Part shown: piece after piece, positions 17,316-27,743 of the stretch
How positions within the stretch are numbered: the stretch's first letter is position 1
How the letters are laid out: each line of letters starts with the position of its first letter
Source of the DNA: Candidatus Omnitrophota bacterium
Lineage (GTDB): Bacteria; Omnitrophota; Omnitrophia; Omnitrophales; Aquincolibacteriaceae
Reading direction: 5' to 3'
Assembly: GCA_022705945.1 (NCBI GenBank)
Contig: JAKJDL010000010.1
Span: 1-56,414 of the forward strand
Length of the DNA: 56,414 nucleotides
Notes under the pieces: model-generated
The model's input: the letters and a program-made list of their open reading frames with translations, nothing else
What the model was told of the DNA's origin: nothing
The model's database searches: none
Made by a program: the position numbers and the translations under genes

Positions 17316-20099
17316 CTATGCGCTACGCGATACATCAAGGTACTTCCTTAAACATTGCCCCGTGTATGACCTTTCACAACTAACCAGGCCCTCTACGTCG
17401 CCTTCATAAACAACTTCCCCTCCCTGATCGCCGCCCTCCGGGCCAAGGTCGATCACGTAGTCGGCGAGAGCGATCATGCCCATATGATGTTCAATCACGA
17501 AAAGAGAGTTCCCGCGCTCAAGAATTTGATCAAATGCCTTCAGGAGGAAATGAATATCCCTTTCGTGAAGCCCCGTGGTAGGTTCATCAAGCAAATAAAG
17601 CGTCGCTCCCGCGTTCGCCGCCGAGAGCTCCCGGGAAAGCTTCAATCTTTGAGCCTCGCCTCCGGAAAGTGTTAAAGTCGGCTGTCCTAATTTGAGATAG
17701 CCAAGTCCGATATTTTTTAAAACTTCGAGTTTCTCGACAATTCCCTTCCTGGAAGAAAAAAAATCCGCGGCTTCATCGACGGTCATATTGAGAACCTGGT
17801 CGATATTTCTTGACTGATATTCAACATCGAGAATCTCCGTCTTGAAACGCTTCCCCCGGCAGGCTTCGCAGGGCACAAAAATATCCGCAAGGAAATGCAT
17901 CTCCACTTTAACGGATCCGTCCCCCTTGCAGGCAGGGCACCTTCCCTTCTCGGAATTAAACGAAAAGTAACCGGCGTCAAATCCCGCGCGCCTCGCCTTC
18001 GGCGTCGAGGCAAAAACCTTCCGGATTTCATCGAACGCCTTGGTATAGGAAGCGGGGTTGGAACGCGGAGAACGTCCGAGCGGAGACTGATCGATCATAA
18101 CAACATCGGCGAGGTGTTCGAACCCGGAAATTTTCCGGACCCGACCGAGGTCTTCCTGCGAAACCGGTTCGCCCCTGGATTTAAGAAAATTATTATAAAG
18201 GACGTCATAGAGAAGCGTGCTTTTCCCGGAACCTGAAACACCTGTCAGCACGGCCAAAACACCAAGGGGAATTGACACATGGACACGCTTCAGGTTATGC
18301 GCTTCGGCCCCGGCAATGATGATCTTTTGGGTTTTCTTTTTGGGAGGATGGAATGACCTTTCGAGTTTTTCCTCGCCGGAAAGATACCGGGCGGTCGGGG
18401 ATTCCCGGCATTTTTTGAGATTTTCCACGCTCCCCTGATAAACAAGCCTGCCGCCCGCCGCGCCCCCTCCGGGGCCCAGGTCCAGAACCTCATCCGCCGC
18501 TTCGATCATCGTGCGGTCATGTTCCACCACTACGACCGTGTTCCCGAGATCCCGGAGTTTTTTCAGGAGCCCGATCAGCATCTGATTGTCCCGCTCATGC
18601 AAACCGATGCTCGGTTCATCCAGCACATAAAGCGTATCGACCAGGGCTGAACCGAGAGAACTCGCGAGGTGGATCCGCTCTATTTCCCCGCCCGACAAGG
18701 TCCGGGACATCCTGTCAAGCGTCAGGTATCCCAGCCCGACCTCTTTTAAGAACCGCACGCGGGCAAGGAGTTCCTCATGGACAGGGCCGATCCTTTCAAG
18801 TTCGCCGGGAAGGAACCGGAGCGAATCGAGAAATTCAAGAAGCTTGTCAACCGGAAGCGCCTGGACTTCCGCGATATTTTTCCCTCCGATCCGGTAGTTC
18901 AAGGCTTCGGGCTTTAACCTTGAAGAACCGCAAGCCTTGCAAGGGATATATCCGCGATAACGGTTAAGGAAAACACGCACGTGCATTTTGTAAATCTTCT
19001 TGTTCAAATAATCAAAAAAATCTCGCACACTGAAAAAATCATCCCCTTCATATCCCTCAAAAATCCACTGCCGGTGCTCTTTTTTCAGCCTGGCCCAGGG
19101 GGTTTTCAAGGGGATGCGTTTCCGGGAACAGAAATCCAGAAGCTGGCCCCGTTCCCAGCGGGTGCTGGCCTTCGTCCAGGGCTCGATCGCGCCTTCCTTT
19201 ATCGAGCGTGAGGTATCCGGAACAACCAGCTCGCGGTCGATAGTAATAACGCGTCCGAACCCCTGGCAGACCGGACAGGCACCCAAGGGGCTATTGAAGG
19301 AAAAAAGATTTGGAACAGGTTCGGGAAATTGTTTTTCACATCCCGAGCATTGAAGGACTTCGGAGAACGTAAGCGTCTTCGTCCCGCCCTGCCAGATCCG
19401 GACTTCACCCTGTCCGTAGCGGAAACCAAGTTCAAGGGAATCGATCAGTCTTTCTCTTTCCCTGACGGTCACACGGAAAGCGTCGATCCCGACGAGAAGA
19501 TCGGAAAGTTCCGGCTTTTTGGCAATCAGTTCCGCGCCGTTACACCAATGCCCTTCATGAAAAAAATCGCCGAATCCCTGCCGCTCAAGTTCCTCAATAT
19601 TTTCCTTAAGGTATTTCAGACCCGAACGGCCGAGAGGAATCCGGACCACAATACGTATGTCGCTGTCTTTTTTTTCGCCGATGAGTTTGTCGGCCGCACT
19701 CACAGGATCATGTTTCTCGACTTCAATGCCGCAATCCGGGCAGATCAAGCGCCCGACTCTGGCAAAAGCCGTGCGGAGATAATCGTTGATCTCGGTCTGC
19801 GTCCCGACGGTTGAGCGCGCGTTCAAAACCATATTTTTGGCCTGGATCGCCAACGCGGGCGGGATTCCCGTAGCGGATTCCAGATCGGGCTTTTCCATGC
19901 GTTCGAGGAACTGGCGGGCATAAGCGGAAACCGATTCGAGGTAACGCCGCTGGCCTTCCGCATAGAGGGTATCAAAGGCAAGGGAAGACTTCCCTGACCC
20001 GGACACCCCGGTAACGACATAGAACCGCCGGTAAGGAAGTTTTAGATGAAGATCCCGGAGATTGTGGGTTTTAACCCCACGAAGCTCGATAGCATCCAA
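17316..20099 (-). CDS. uvrA: UvrABC system protein A
   Basis: A 927-residue DNA-damage recognition ATPase of nucleotide excision repair. Two ABC modules are present: the first Walker A is GVSGSGKSSLAFDTLYAEGQ near residue 32, with the hallmark RRYLESVSAYARQFLERM; the second is GVSGSGKSTLLYDVLY. Both ABC signatures (RTLSGGEIERIHLASSLGSA and TLSGGEAQRLKLS) and both zinc modules (CPDCGIEV, CPACKGDG...CEACRGKR) are intact. Length is normal (about 940). It follows the small lipoprotein gene by 18 bp. No LexA-type box was noticed. Confidence 0.98.
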   Translation of the reverse strand: MDAIELRGVKTHNLRDLHLKLPYRRFYVVTGVSGSGKSSLAFDTLYAEGQRRYLESVSAYARQFLERMEKPDLESATGIPPALAIQAKNMVLNARSTVGTQTEINDYLRTAFARVGRLICPDCGIEVEKHDPVSAADKLIGEKKDSDIRIVVRIPLGRSGLKYLKENIEELERQGFGDFFHEGHWCNGAELIAKKPELSDLLVGIDAFRVTVRERERLIDSLELGFRYGQGEVRIWQGGTKTLTFSEVLQCSGCEKQFPEPVPNLFSFNSPLGACPVCQGFGRVITIDRELVVPDTSRSIKEGAIEPWTKASTRWERGQLLDFCSRKRIPLKTPWARLKKEHRQWIFEGYEGDDFFSVRDFFDYLNKKIYKMHVRVFLNRYRGYIPCKACGSSRLKPEALNYRIGGKNIAEVQALPVDKLLEFLDSLRFLPGELERIGPVHEELLARVRFLKEVGLGYLTLDRMSRTLSGGEIERIHLASSLGSALVDTLYVLDEPSIGLHERDNQMLIGLLKKLRDLGNTVVVVEHDRTMIEAADEVLDLGPGGGAAGGRLVYQGSVENLKKCRESPTARYLSGEEKLERSFHPPKKKTQKIIIAGAEAHNLKRVHVSIPLGVLAVLTGVSGSGKSTLLYDVLYNNFLKSRGEPVSQEDLGRVRKISGFEHLADVVMIDQSPLGRSPRSNPASYTKAFDEIRKVFASTPKARRAGFDAGYFSFNSEKGRCPACKGDGSVKVEMHFLADIFVPCEACRGKRFKTEILDVEYQSRNIDQVLNMTVDEAADFFSSRKGIVEKLEVLKNIGLGYLKLGQPTLTLSGGEAQRLKLSRELSAANAGATLYLLDEPTTGLHERDIHFLLKAFDQILERGNSLFVIEHHMGMIALADYVIDLGPEGGDQGGEVVYEGDVEGLVSCERSYTGQCLRKYLDVSRSA

Positions 20100-20117
20100 G
20101 GGAATCCTGGAGGACTG

Positions 20118-20504
20118 TTACTGTTCGGCGTTCAGTTTTTCTTTGATTGTCTGCAGCATATCCCCTCCGCCCAGACTCCGCTGAGATTCAGGGGCAAGTG
20201 CGACTGAAGTGCGGGCAGCGCTGATCCGCCTGACCAGAATCGTGAGGCTGCGTTTGTCCGAATCATCCAGCCGCGAATACTGCACGTTACGGACCTTGAT
20301 GATCCCCTTTTCCTTGTCGGTTCCCTCAAGTTCCCATCCGGGCCGGGAATCCACGGCCTCCATCGTTCTCAAATAAGTCAGGTCGAGCGGAAGGTCATAA
20401 ACCAGTGTTTCATCGTGCAACGGAAGGATCTTTTCAGCGGTCGCACAACCCGCCAAATGAAGACAAACAAGAGCGGCTACAAGAACCAGACTTTTCCTTA
20501 TCAT
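20118..20504 (-). CDS. Small lipoprotein of unknown function
   Basis: 128 residues. The signal sequence MIRKSLVLVAALVCLHLAGC ends in a lipobox (LAGC), so the mature protein starts at Cys20. The remaining ~108 residues resemble small periplasmic lipoproteins with one compact alpha/beta domain (YLRTMEAVDSRPGWELEGTD, then KGIIKVRNVQYSRLD). AAGGGGG precedes the ATG. It is 11 bp downstream of the 1570-residue barrel gene and 18 bp upstream of uvrA, so it probably serves the barrel protein or sits in the same transcript by chance. Confidence 0.75.
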   Translation of the reverse strand: MIRKSLVLVAALVCLHLAGCATAEKILPLHDETLVYDLPLDLTYLRTMEAVDSRPGWELEGTDKEKGIIKVRNVQYSRLDDSDKRSLTILVRRISAARTSVALAPESQRSLGGGDMLQTIKEKLNAEQ

Positions 20505-20515
20505 AAAAATCCCCC

Positions 20516-23500
20516 TTAAAATTTACCGGTCATGCGAACAAACGGCCCCGTACTCCGGAAATTATTCGCATTCCGAAGATCATCGGTGAAATCCGTGAAA
20601 TTATAACCGACGCCGAGGCGGACGTAATCATAGATTTCGCGGTCAATCTCAAACAGCATGCCGTGGCGCATCGTATCCAGGGCCGAGGACTGCCAAAGGA
20701 GCCTGTACTCCGCCGCCACGTCCCACTTCCGGGTTACATGAAAGTTGATCCGGCTCACGCTCAGGAAATTATTCGTTGAGACCTCATCACCGGTCGAAAT
20801 ATAAAGCGAGGACCGTTTGAAAGCCAGTTTCTCCACGACCCCGAACCAGCGGTTGATGTCATAAGCGGTATCGATCGCGAAGATGTGAGCCGCATTGTCA
20901 AACTGGACACCGTTGTAGTAGCTGTTTGAGTATTGAACATCATCACCAAGATTTTTCAAGTAAGTGTATTTCACCAACACATTCAGATGGTCGAGCCCGA
21001 CGGGACGATAGGCATAACCCGTGTTGAATTCAATAAATGCGGCCGGCACATCTCCGGGGTTGTAGAGACGGGTATTGCCGTAATTGAAGTAAGAAAGAAA
21101 CGCGAGGTCAGGATTGATTTGGTATTGAAAGGAATTCCTGGTCACGACCTGGCCGAGATTTCTCGCGTCAGGATCGCGGCGGAATTCCCAATAGGTCCGG
21201 GCGCGGACCTTTCGGCCATTGGCATACCCCAGATGCCCCCCGATCGTATTGTAAGTGTTATTACGCGCATAACCGTTCTCGGAAGCAATATCGATCAGCC
21301 TTGTCCTTGAATTATCAAGGTGACGCCGTTCGTATTTCGCTCCGAAATCCCAATGGTCGTTGATTGCGCCTTCATAGCCGAGGATATCCGCGAAACCGTC
21401 CACATCCTGATAAGAAGTGTATTCGCGCTCCGAATAAATACGCGACCTTTCGGAAAGGGAAAAGGAGCTCCCGATCGCCGTCGCGAGCGTCTTGCTCCCG
21501 ATCCCGCGATCGATCGAGCGGAGATTCGCGTAAGTCCGCGTCCCGTTATCGTGCTGACGCTCGAATCCAAAATGTGTGGAATCCCCCAGCGGGCCAAACA
21601 TCTGTTCGATATACCCGAAAACGTTTTTGACAAGTTCGCAGCGGATTCCGCCGCCCAACTGGTAATTATTGGACGAATGAAGCGTGGTCTGGGCCTTGAT
21701 GTAGGGAAGGAGCCGGTCGTTGATGTGGTAACCGATCTTGGTCGAGATCCCGTGCTCGAAAGGAGCTTCGGAATAAAGGGTGGGCAGCAAATTGGCCGGG
21801 TTCTCTACCTGGTCGATATTGCTGCGCTGATACTCGGCCTGGGCAAGATATTTCCCGTCATCATAGATCAGCTGGAACGTATGGGTTTGGAGATCCTCGT
21901 AGGGCGCTACGATATTATGCTCCGCAAGCGGCATCAATTGTCCGACCACTTCGCTTGAATCGAACCGGTATCTCGCCGCGAAACTATCCGTAAATTTATA
22001 CCGGGTTGCGAAACCGTATTTTTTGAAACCTTCCTGATTCGCCATATGGCCGTTCGAAAACCCGGGTTCCACTCCCTGGACATACCCGCTCGTCTCAAGA
22101 TTCCTCACGGGTTGGGATTGGGCGCGGATCAGATACGCGTTTTCACGCGGACGGCTGTTCTTCCCGCGGAGGTTCCCTTCGCTTCCAAAGCTGATGCCTC
22201 CGTCATAAGAGACTGAGGAATCCATCTGAGAGTTGATTGACGTCGCGTATTCGGCCGTGATTTTGGTATTACGGCCGAATTTAAACATCACATCGACGCC
22301 GCGAAGGTCATAATCATTCCCGGCATCGCGCTTTTCCTCAATCGCGGTCGCCCCGATGCGGACATGATCTCCGGCCCAGGCATATCCGCGGATACCGGCA
22401 TTGGAGATATCGGAAAGATCCGTCGAGGCGGGTTCATATTCGTAATCCACGATCAGGTAAACCGGATTTCCATCCATGATATCGGCCGAGACAAGCGTGT
22501 CGGTAGCCGCCACGGAAGAAAGCGGCCGGGACAGAAAAATACGCCCCTCCGGATAACTGATCTCGTAATCCGCGCCCGAACTCAGGTCGTAGTTGGAAAG
22601 CACCATGCCGGTGATCTTGTCACGGACCTCCACCCTGATCTTTTCGCTCCCTTCGGTGACATTCCGGTTCCGGACATAATAGAGAGACCCGCCCGTCGCA
22701 TAAAATTCGTTATGATCCGCACGCTTCTCCGACTCCGCCCAGAAAAAACGAACGCCGCGCTTTGGATCCCCATAGATCGTGCTCGCTACGGAATCAAAAC
22801 TGCCGCTAAGGCCCGAGAGCGTCCGATTGTAGGTCGCAAGCTCGGTATCCGTAAAATCGGTTCGGAAACTCCCCCAGCGCAGATAGGATTTATCCATCTC
22901 GACAAGCACATAAAGCCGTTGGGCGGTCTCCTGGGCTTCATAATCCCGCACGGAGTAATCCCCGTAGATCGGATAATATTCGTTCGGATCGAGGTTGGTG
23001 AAAAGCGCAGAACGGCGGTCGGAAGTATCGTAGCGCGCCTTGACCAGAAATTTCCCCCTGAGCTTCGCTTTCAAAAAAAATGCCGCACGGCCTTCCTCCG
23101 TAAAACCGTCCCGGTAGGCGTCCGAATCCGCGGCTTCCATGGCACCCTGCGCAAAATTAATACCAAGCTGCTCTTCTCCCAAAGCGACCATGAAGAAGGT
23201 GCTGTCCTTGACCTTGATCTTTTCCTGATAGGTCGTTGTTTCACCGTCAGGTGTGGTAGCCGAAACATTGAATTCGTGCTCGCCCGGCTCCACAAAAAAC
23301 TCCTTCTGGAACATTCCCGTTTCGGGATCCACACTCACCGGAGACTCATTGATCCGGACCTCATAGTTTTTCTGTGTCTTTCCCTGGACCCGGACGGTGG
23401 GCTTTGCGACCATCGGAATCGTCCGTTTGCCGTCCTTGAAAATATTGAAATCGCCCACGGCGGGAATCTCCGGCTGGTAGTTCTTTTGGACTTTCGGGTC

Positions 23501-25228
23501 AAGTTTGTTATAAACCTCAAAAAACTTAAGCGCTGTCCAGTCTTCGCGGTTTTTCGCATCCCTTATCTTCAACTGATAGGAATAGAGACCGGGCTTGATC
23601 AAAAGGCCGGATTCCGTTTTCCCGTTCCAGACAACCTCCGGGGGAAGCTGTCCCACCCCGTATCCCGTCCAGACGGGGAATCCCATTTCGTCCCGGATCT
23701 CGATCGACCATTTTTTGACAAAACTGCTGTAATTGGTGGCCAGTCTAAAAACCGGTTCCTTCTCCAGGATGCCGACCCCGATCTTGACAAGTTCGGGGTC
23801 CATGTGGATATCGAGCTGCGGCCTGGAAACATCCACACCCTGGGTTACCATCACCATCAGGTCCTTCCTGAACCCCTCCGGAATCTTTGACGGCGGCAAA
23901 AGTACGGCAAAATTCGCCTTCCCCATCAGCCCCGGAGTAATCTTCACGAGGTAGGATTCCTCGGTAATAAACTTCGTGCCTTCCGGAAGCGTGTGCCCGT
24001 CGATCTTCACGACATGCCGTCCCGGTGAAACTGCGGGAATGTGATAACGCCCGAATTCGTCGGTCACGACCTTGATCCCTTGTTCGGTATAAAGCGTGGC
24101 CCAGGGAATTCCCTGCTCACCGCATTGCTGGATGCCGTCCTGGTTAAGGTCGTTGAAAACCTTTCCAATAATCGTCCCCTCCTCAAAAATAGGATCCCCC
24201 ACAACCGTAAATTGCACCCGGGCCTTTTCGGACAAAATACCGCCGTTCCCCTCCACCGTAACTTCCAGGGAATAAGTCTTTCCCAACTGGACACCGCTCG
24301 TGACCAGCGTCGCAAAAGTCACATTGTGGACCGAGCCCGGGGTAATGGTCCCAAGCGGAATGATCAGTGACCCGTCCCGGTAACCTGAGGTCTGCCCGTT
24401 GACTCGAATCGAGTTTTTGGCGTAATCAAAACCGTTTGGCAGATTGATCTTCATAATCGAGTTTGCAAAGGTGTTACCGGAGGCGTTGTTGAAATGGGCA
24501 TTGATCCCGATCGCATCTCCTTTTTTAATATTACGCTTGGACGCCGCAACCGTAAGTTTCGCCGGGTTCACTTCCGCGTTCGCATTGGCAAATACAGTTT
24601 GCCCAATGGGCAGACCGCCACCGGGCCCCCACAAACGGTGAAAAACAAACGCCACCCGTCCGGTGCCTTCCGGAGCAACAGCACTCACCTGAAAGGGCTT
24701 AAATCCTCCCGCAGGCATAGCGGATAGGTTGTTCACGCACGTCGTGAGGGTGCAAGCAGCCGGACTGGGAACAACCAGGATCGTCGTGTCTGATCCATCC
24801 GAATTTATTTTTTTAAATTCGATCTTCATTTGGTGGGCGGCTTTAGTGTTGTCAACATCCGACATGGCCATAGCGCTAAACGTAACCAGCTCGCCCGGTT
24901 TCACATTATTTTTTACCTGGAAAGTAAAATCCCCGTCATTTCCATCAAGACGCAAACCATATTGACCGTTCGGCGGCGGCGCCCACCCCACCGGGTAACC
25001 GGCTTTCCCGAATTGCACCCTCCTGGCGCCTGGCCTATTTTCCCAATTACCCTCGGCTCCACTGGCGAAAGGCTCTTCAAAGTTCGGGTTGCCGAGGATG
25101 TTGGCGAAGGCAGAAGGCGTAAAAGCGAAAAACAGCCATAAGCCACAAAACCACAAAAGCACAGAAAACGGCCGCACATTCTTTGCCGGCTTCTTATAGT
25201 GCGTGTAGTGCGTGGCGTGTGTCATCAT
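20516..25228 (-). CDS. Large exported protein: CBM-like, DUF11-like and SdrD-B-like domains plus C-terminal beta-barrel
   Basis: 1570 residues. A signal peptide (LLWFCGLWLFFAFTPSAFA, ending near 42) precedes a jelly-roll-like domain (about 45-215), a DUF11-like adhesion module (about 220-345), an SdrD-B-like domain (GKVFNDLNQDGIQQCGEQG, about 355-440), FlgD-like Ig segments (WNGKTESGLLIKPGLYSYQL) and from about residue 690 a long beta-rich region ending in RMTGKF. A terminal Phe after alternating strands is the usual BAM recognition signal, so the C-terminal half is probably an outer-membrane barrel. Its ATG directly abuts the TAA of the upstream gene, giving tight translational coupling. The function is unknown; a surface adhesin or export channel is possible. 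Confidence 0.8.
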   Translation of the reverse strand: MMTHATHYTHYKKPAKNVRPFSVLLWFCGLWLFFAFTPSAFANILGNPNFEEPFASGAEGNWENRPGARRVQFGKAGYPVGWAPPPNGQYGLRLDGNDGDFTFQVKNNVKPGELVTFSAMAMSDVDNTKAAHQMKIEFKKINSDGSDTTILVVPSPAACTLTTCVNNLSAMPAGGFKPFQVSAVAPEGTGRVAFVFHRLWGPGGGLPIGQTVFANANAEVNPAKLTVAASKRNIKKGDAIGINAHFNNASGNTFANSIMKINLPNGFDYAKNSIRVNGQTSGYRDGSLIIPLGTITPGSVHNVTFATLVTSGVQLGKTYSLEVTVEGNGGILSEKARVQFTVVGDPIFEEGTIIGKVFNDLNQDGIQQCGEQGIPWATLYTEQGIKVVTDEFGRYHIPAVSPGRHVVKIDGHTLPEGTKFITEESYLVKITPGLMGKANFAVLLPPSKIPEGFRKDLMVMVTQGVDVSRPQLDIHMDPELVKIGVGILEKEPVFRLATNYSSFVKKWSIEIRDEMGFPVWTGYGVGQLPPEVVWNGKTESGLLIKPGLYSYQLKIRDAKNREDWTALKFFEVYNKLDPKVQKNYQPEIPAVGDFNIFKDGKRTIPMVAKPTVRVQGKTQKNYEVRINESPVSVDPETGMFQKEFFVEPGEHEFNVSATTPDGETTTYQEKIKVKDSTFFMVALGEEQLGINFAQGAMEAADSDAYRDGFTEEGRAAFFLKAKLRGKFLVKARYDTSDRRSALFTNLDPNEYYPIYGDYSVRDYEAQETAQRLYVLVEMDKSYLRWGSFRTDFTDTELATYNRTLSGLSGSFDSVASTIYGDPKRGVRFFWAESEKRADHNEFYATGGSLYYVRNRNVTEGSEKIRVEVRDKITGMVLSNYDLSSGADYEISYPEGRIFLSRPLSSVAATDTLVSADIMDGNPVYLIVDYEYEPASTDLSDISNAGIRGYAWAGDHVRIGATAIEEKRDAGNDYDLRGVDVMFKFGRNTKITAEYATSINSQMDSSVSYDGGISFGSEGNLRGKNSRPRENAYLIRAQSQPVRNLETSGYVQGVEPGFSNGHMANQEGFKKYGFATRYKFTDSFAARYRFDSSEVVGQLMPLAEHNIVAPYEDLQTHTFQLIYDDGKYLAQAEYQRSNIDQVENPANLLPTLYSEAPFEHGISTKIGYHINDRLLPYIKAQTTLHSSNNYQLGGGIRCELVKNVFGYIEQMFGPLGDSTHFGFERQHDNGTRTYANLRSIDRGIGSKTLATAIGSSFSLSERSRIYSEREYTSYQDVDGFADILGYEGAINDHWDFGAKYERRHLDNSRTRLIDIASENGYARNNTYNTIGGHLGYANGRKVRARTYWEFRRDPDARNLGQVVTRNSFQYQINPDLAFLSYFNYGNTRLYNPGDVPAAFIEFNTGYAYRPVGLDHLNVLVKYTYLKNLGDDVQYSNSYYNGVQFDNAAHIFAIDTAYDINRWFGVVEKLAFKRSSLYISTGDEVSTNNFLSVSRINFHVTRKWDVAAEYRLLWQSSALDTMRHGMLFEIDREIYDYVRLGVGYNFTDFTDDLRNANNFRSTGPFVRMTGKF

Positions 25229-26815
25229 TTAAAACCGCCTGTGCGAGAATTTCATTCCAAAACGGAGGTCGTAACGGACAGCGTCCGGAGCTTCCCCGTC
25301 CTGCTTGAAGTGCTGGACCCTACCGATCGCAAGCCATTCCCCGAAGATCGCTATTTTGGAGAGCCACTCGTCTTCTTTCCAGCGATAGGACCTGAACGGC
25401 ATCCAACGGAGTCCGGGAGCAAGGAAATACTGGTTTTGATAATAATGGGAATATTCGTCGTTGCTCGTATGCTCAAAACGGAGGTAAGGCATCAGGACCA
25501 GTTCATCGTTGATCGGGTTATGCGGGAGCGGGATAGCGGGCAGTTTGATCCCCATAATCACGGAGGAGTTCAGGATCCAAGCGTTGAAATGACGCAACTC
25601 GCCGAAATCGGTTTTATGCCACCGGTAGTCGCCGAAATATTCGCCCCACACATATTGGCGGAGATAATCGGCAAAACGCTCGGGCTTCCCTTCGTCCAGA
25701 GGCGGCAACTCCGTGCCCCACTCATAGAAAATCTGGACCCCGGCAACAAGATCGTAATCTTTCGCGTTCTGGATCTCGTCTTTGATGTTATAGCGGTTGC
25801 CGTATTTGATATAAAACTTGTAATTCCGGATCCATTCAAGAAGCGGGATATCCCACCCGAACGGACGGAAATTATAGAGCCAGGGGTTTCGCAAAAGAGG
25901 ATACCATTGGAGCCCAGCAAAAATATCGAAGTGGCTTTTATAATCCGCCCCGACCGCCTCGATGGTCGTGGTTTCCTCAAGGAAAGGCTCAACTGTGTTC
26001 AAAGGAAAGCGAATCCCTTTAAACACCACGCGGTTCGACCAGTAGCCGACCTGGCTGTTGAAATTTCTGTTCTCCAGGTTGGTCATGCGGTAGGTAGTCT
26101 CGCCGAAGGATTGCCACAGGATCGGCTCCCCGGCCGCTTCGCCCTGGAAAGGCCCCCACATTTTTTCGCCGATATCAAGCTGATCGGTGAATTTAAGGAT
26201 GAGCTCTTCTTCCTTTTTGAACTGGGCCGGTGTCTTAACCGTTTCCCGGGGTTCCGGAGCCAAAAAGACGGGAACCTGCTTGACATGTTCTGAAAAATTG
26301 CCGCCCATGGACTCCGTGCGACTTTTAATCTTTGCGACCGCGGAAGTCGCCTGTTCGGCCGATGAAAAGGCCTTATCACCCACCCAGAACATTTCGGGTC
26401 CTTTCCCGCTGGCGGCAGGAAGCGGAAGCTTGCGGATCTCGACGCCCTCAAAGTTCGCGGTCTGAAGATTTTCCTTGATGTATTCGTCAACCGATTTGAT
26501 ATCTTTCAGGCCCGGAAGGGAACGGGAGCGTAGCACCCCGCCGCCAAAATCCGTCACTATCGAATACTCGGAATTCTGTGACCTGGAAGGTGTCTTGATA
26601 ACCGGGAATCCCCTGACCTCGGTGACTTTCTGATCCAGCTTTTGTCCGGAAGGAATAAAGAAATTTTCAGCGTAGAGATTGGGAGACTTTTCCTCCCCGG
26701 ACGATGCCGGCATGTTCCCGAAATCGGGATTCAAAACCGCGGAGAAAACCGGCAAGGACGGAAATAGAATCAGTGCACTTGCCAAAACAGGGGGGAGGAA
26801 ATTTTTAAGTTTCAT
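25229..26815 (-). CDS. Exported protein of unknown function, probable barrel C-terminus
   Basis: 528 residues with a signal peptide (MKLKNFLPPVLASALILFPS...VFS). Residues about 60-165 have a small alpha/beta module with a SPOR-like feel (FWVGDKAFSSAEQATSAVAK). Residues about 240-528 are rich in Trp and Tyr strands (LRHFNAWILNSSVIMGIKLP) and end in KFSHRRF; the pattern is reminiscent of the C-terminal domain of the phage N4 receptor NfrA, but I could not verify that. A terminal Phe suggests outer-membrane insertion. It is the first gene of the envelope trio and is coupled to the 1570-residue protein with zero spacing. Confidence 0.7.
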   Translation of the reverse strand: MKLKNFLPPVLASALILFPSLPVFSAVLNPDFGNMPASSGEEKSPNLYAENFFIPSGQKLDQKVTEVRGFPVIKTPSRSQNSEYSIVTDFGGGVLRSRSLPGLKDIKSVDEYIKENLQTANFEGVEIRKLPLPAASGKGPEMFWVGDKAFSSAEQATSAVAKIKSRTESMGGNFSEHVKQVPVFLAPEPRETVKTPAQFKKEEELILKFTDQLDIGEKMWGPFQGEAAGEPILWQSFGETTYRMTNLENRNFNSQVGYWSNRVVFKGIRFPLNTVEPFLEETTTIEAVGADYKSHFDIFAGLQWYPLLRNPWLYNFRPFGWDIPLLEWIRNYKFYIKYGNRYNIKDEIQNAKDYDLVAGVQIFYEWGTELPPLDEGKPERFADYLRQYVWGEYFGDYRWHKTDFGELRHFNAWILNSSVIMGIKLPAIPLPHNPINDELVLMPYLRFEHTSNDEYSHYYQNQYFLAPGLRWMPFRSYRWKEDEWLSKIAIFGEWLAIGRVQHFKQDGEAPDAVRYDLRFGMKFSHRRF

Positions 26816-26888
26816 TAAAAATTTTTAGTTTATGGCTTCCGGCTTTTGAAAAGCTTTAATGAACAAGGTCAGTCAACAACTTACTTCG

Positions 26889-27695
26889 TTACCAAGTCAT
26901 GTCCAATACATGACCCATATGATAGAGACCTGCCTTCTTTTTCGCAAGAAATTTCGCCGCCAGGAGCGCTCCTTTGGCGAAAGCCTCACGGGAAGATGCC
27001 TTGTGAACGAGCTCAAACCGCTCGCCGTCTCCCAAAAAAGACACCGTATGCTCACCGATCACATCACCGCCGCGGAGGGCAAAAACACCGATTTTACCTT
27101 TTTCACGAACGCCGGTATTCCCTTCGCGCCCGTAGACCACATCCCTTTTTGCGCTTCTCCCCCTGGCTTCGGCAAGGATTTCAAGCAGCTTGAGGGCCGT
27201 TCCGCTGGGAGCATCTTTCTTCATACGGTGATGGACCTCCGTAATTTCAAGGTCATAGCTTTCATCAAGCACCGAACCCGCGAGCGCCGCCAGCCTGAAA
27301 AGAAGATTGACCCCGACACTCATATTGGGAGATTGAACGATCGGGATTTTTTTTGAGGCCTGTTTGATCTTTTTCAGTGTCCCGGCCGGGATCGCGGTCG
27401 TTCCGATTACGTAAGCTGTTTTCGTTTCAAAACAAGCCGCAAGGTTTTCGGGCAAAGCGGAAAAATGGCTGAAATCAACAAAGACGTCCGCCGTTTTCAA
27501 TACGGCAACCGGGTCCTGCCGGATCTGTACGTTCAAAAGACCCGAACCGATCAAAGACCCGATATCGGTCCCCAGAGAAGTGTGCCCCCTCTGTTCAGTT
27601 CCGCCTGTAATTTTGAAACTCTTGTCTTTTAGCGCCAGCTGGAGGATCATCTTTCCCATCCGGCCGGCGGCTCCTGCCACTGCCAATCTGATCAT
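26889..27695 (-). CDS. dapB: 4-hydroxy-tetrahydrodipicolinate reductase
   Basis: A 268-residue cytoplasmic enzyme reducing the DapA product with NAD(P)H in the diaminopimelate/lysine pathway. The nucleotide-binding loop is VAGAAGRMGKMI; the catalytic signature is EVHHRMKKDAPSGTALKLLE. VIGTTAIPAGTL and VQSPNMSVGVNLLF match the family. Length is normal. It is last in a dapF-dapA-dapB run, 48 bp after dapA. Confidence 0.97.
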   Translation of the reverse strand: MIRLAVAGAAGRMGKMILQLALKDKSFKITGGTEQRGHTSLGTDIGSLIGSGLLNVQIRQDPVAVLKTADVFVDFSHFSALPENLAACFETKTAYVIGTTAIPAGTLKKIKQASKKIPIVQSPNMSVGVNLLFRLAALAGSVLDESYDLEITEVHHRMKKDAPSGTALKLLEILAEARGRSAKRDVVYGREGNTGVREKGKIGVFALRGGDVIGEHTVSFLGDGERFELVHKASSREAFAKGALLAAKFLAKKKAGLYHMGHVLDMTW

Positions 27696-27743
27696 GGTCA
27701 GCTCCCTTGCTTTCAGCTTTCCTTCGACAACTTGTGAATGGCG

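Noticed and set aside
22364-23890. 508-codon plus-strand open frame opposite the 1570-residue protein
   Set aside because: Antisense shadow: the minus-strand frame has a signal peptide, domain motifs and coupling to its neighbours; this one has none.
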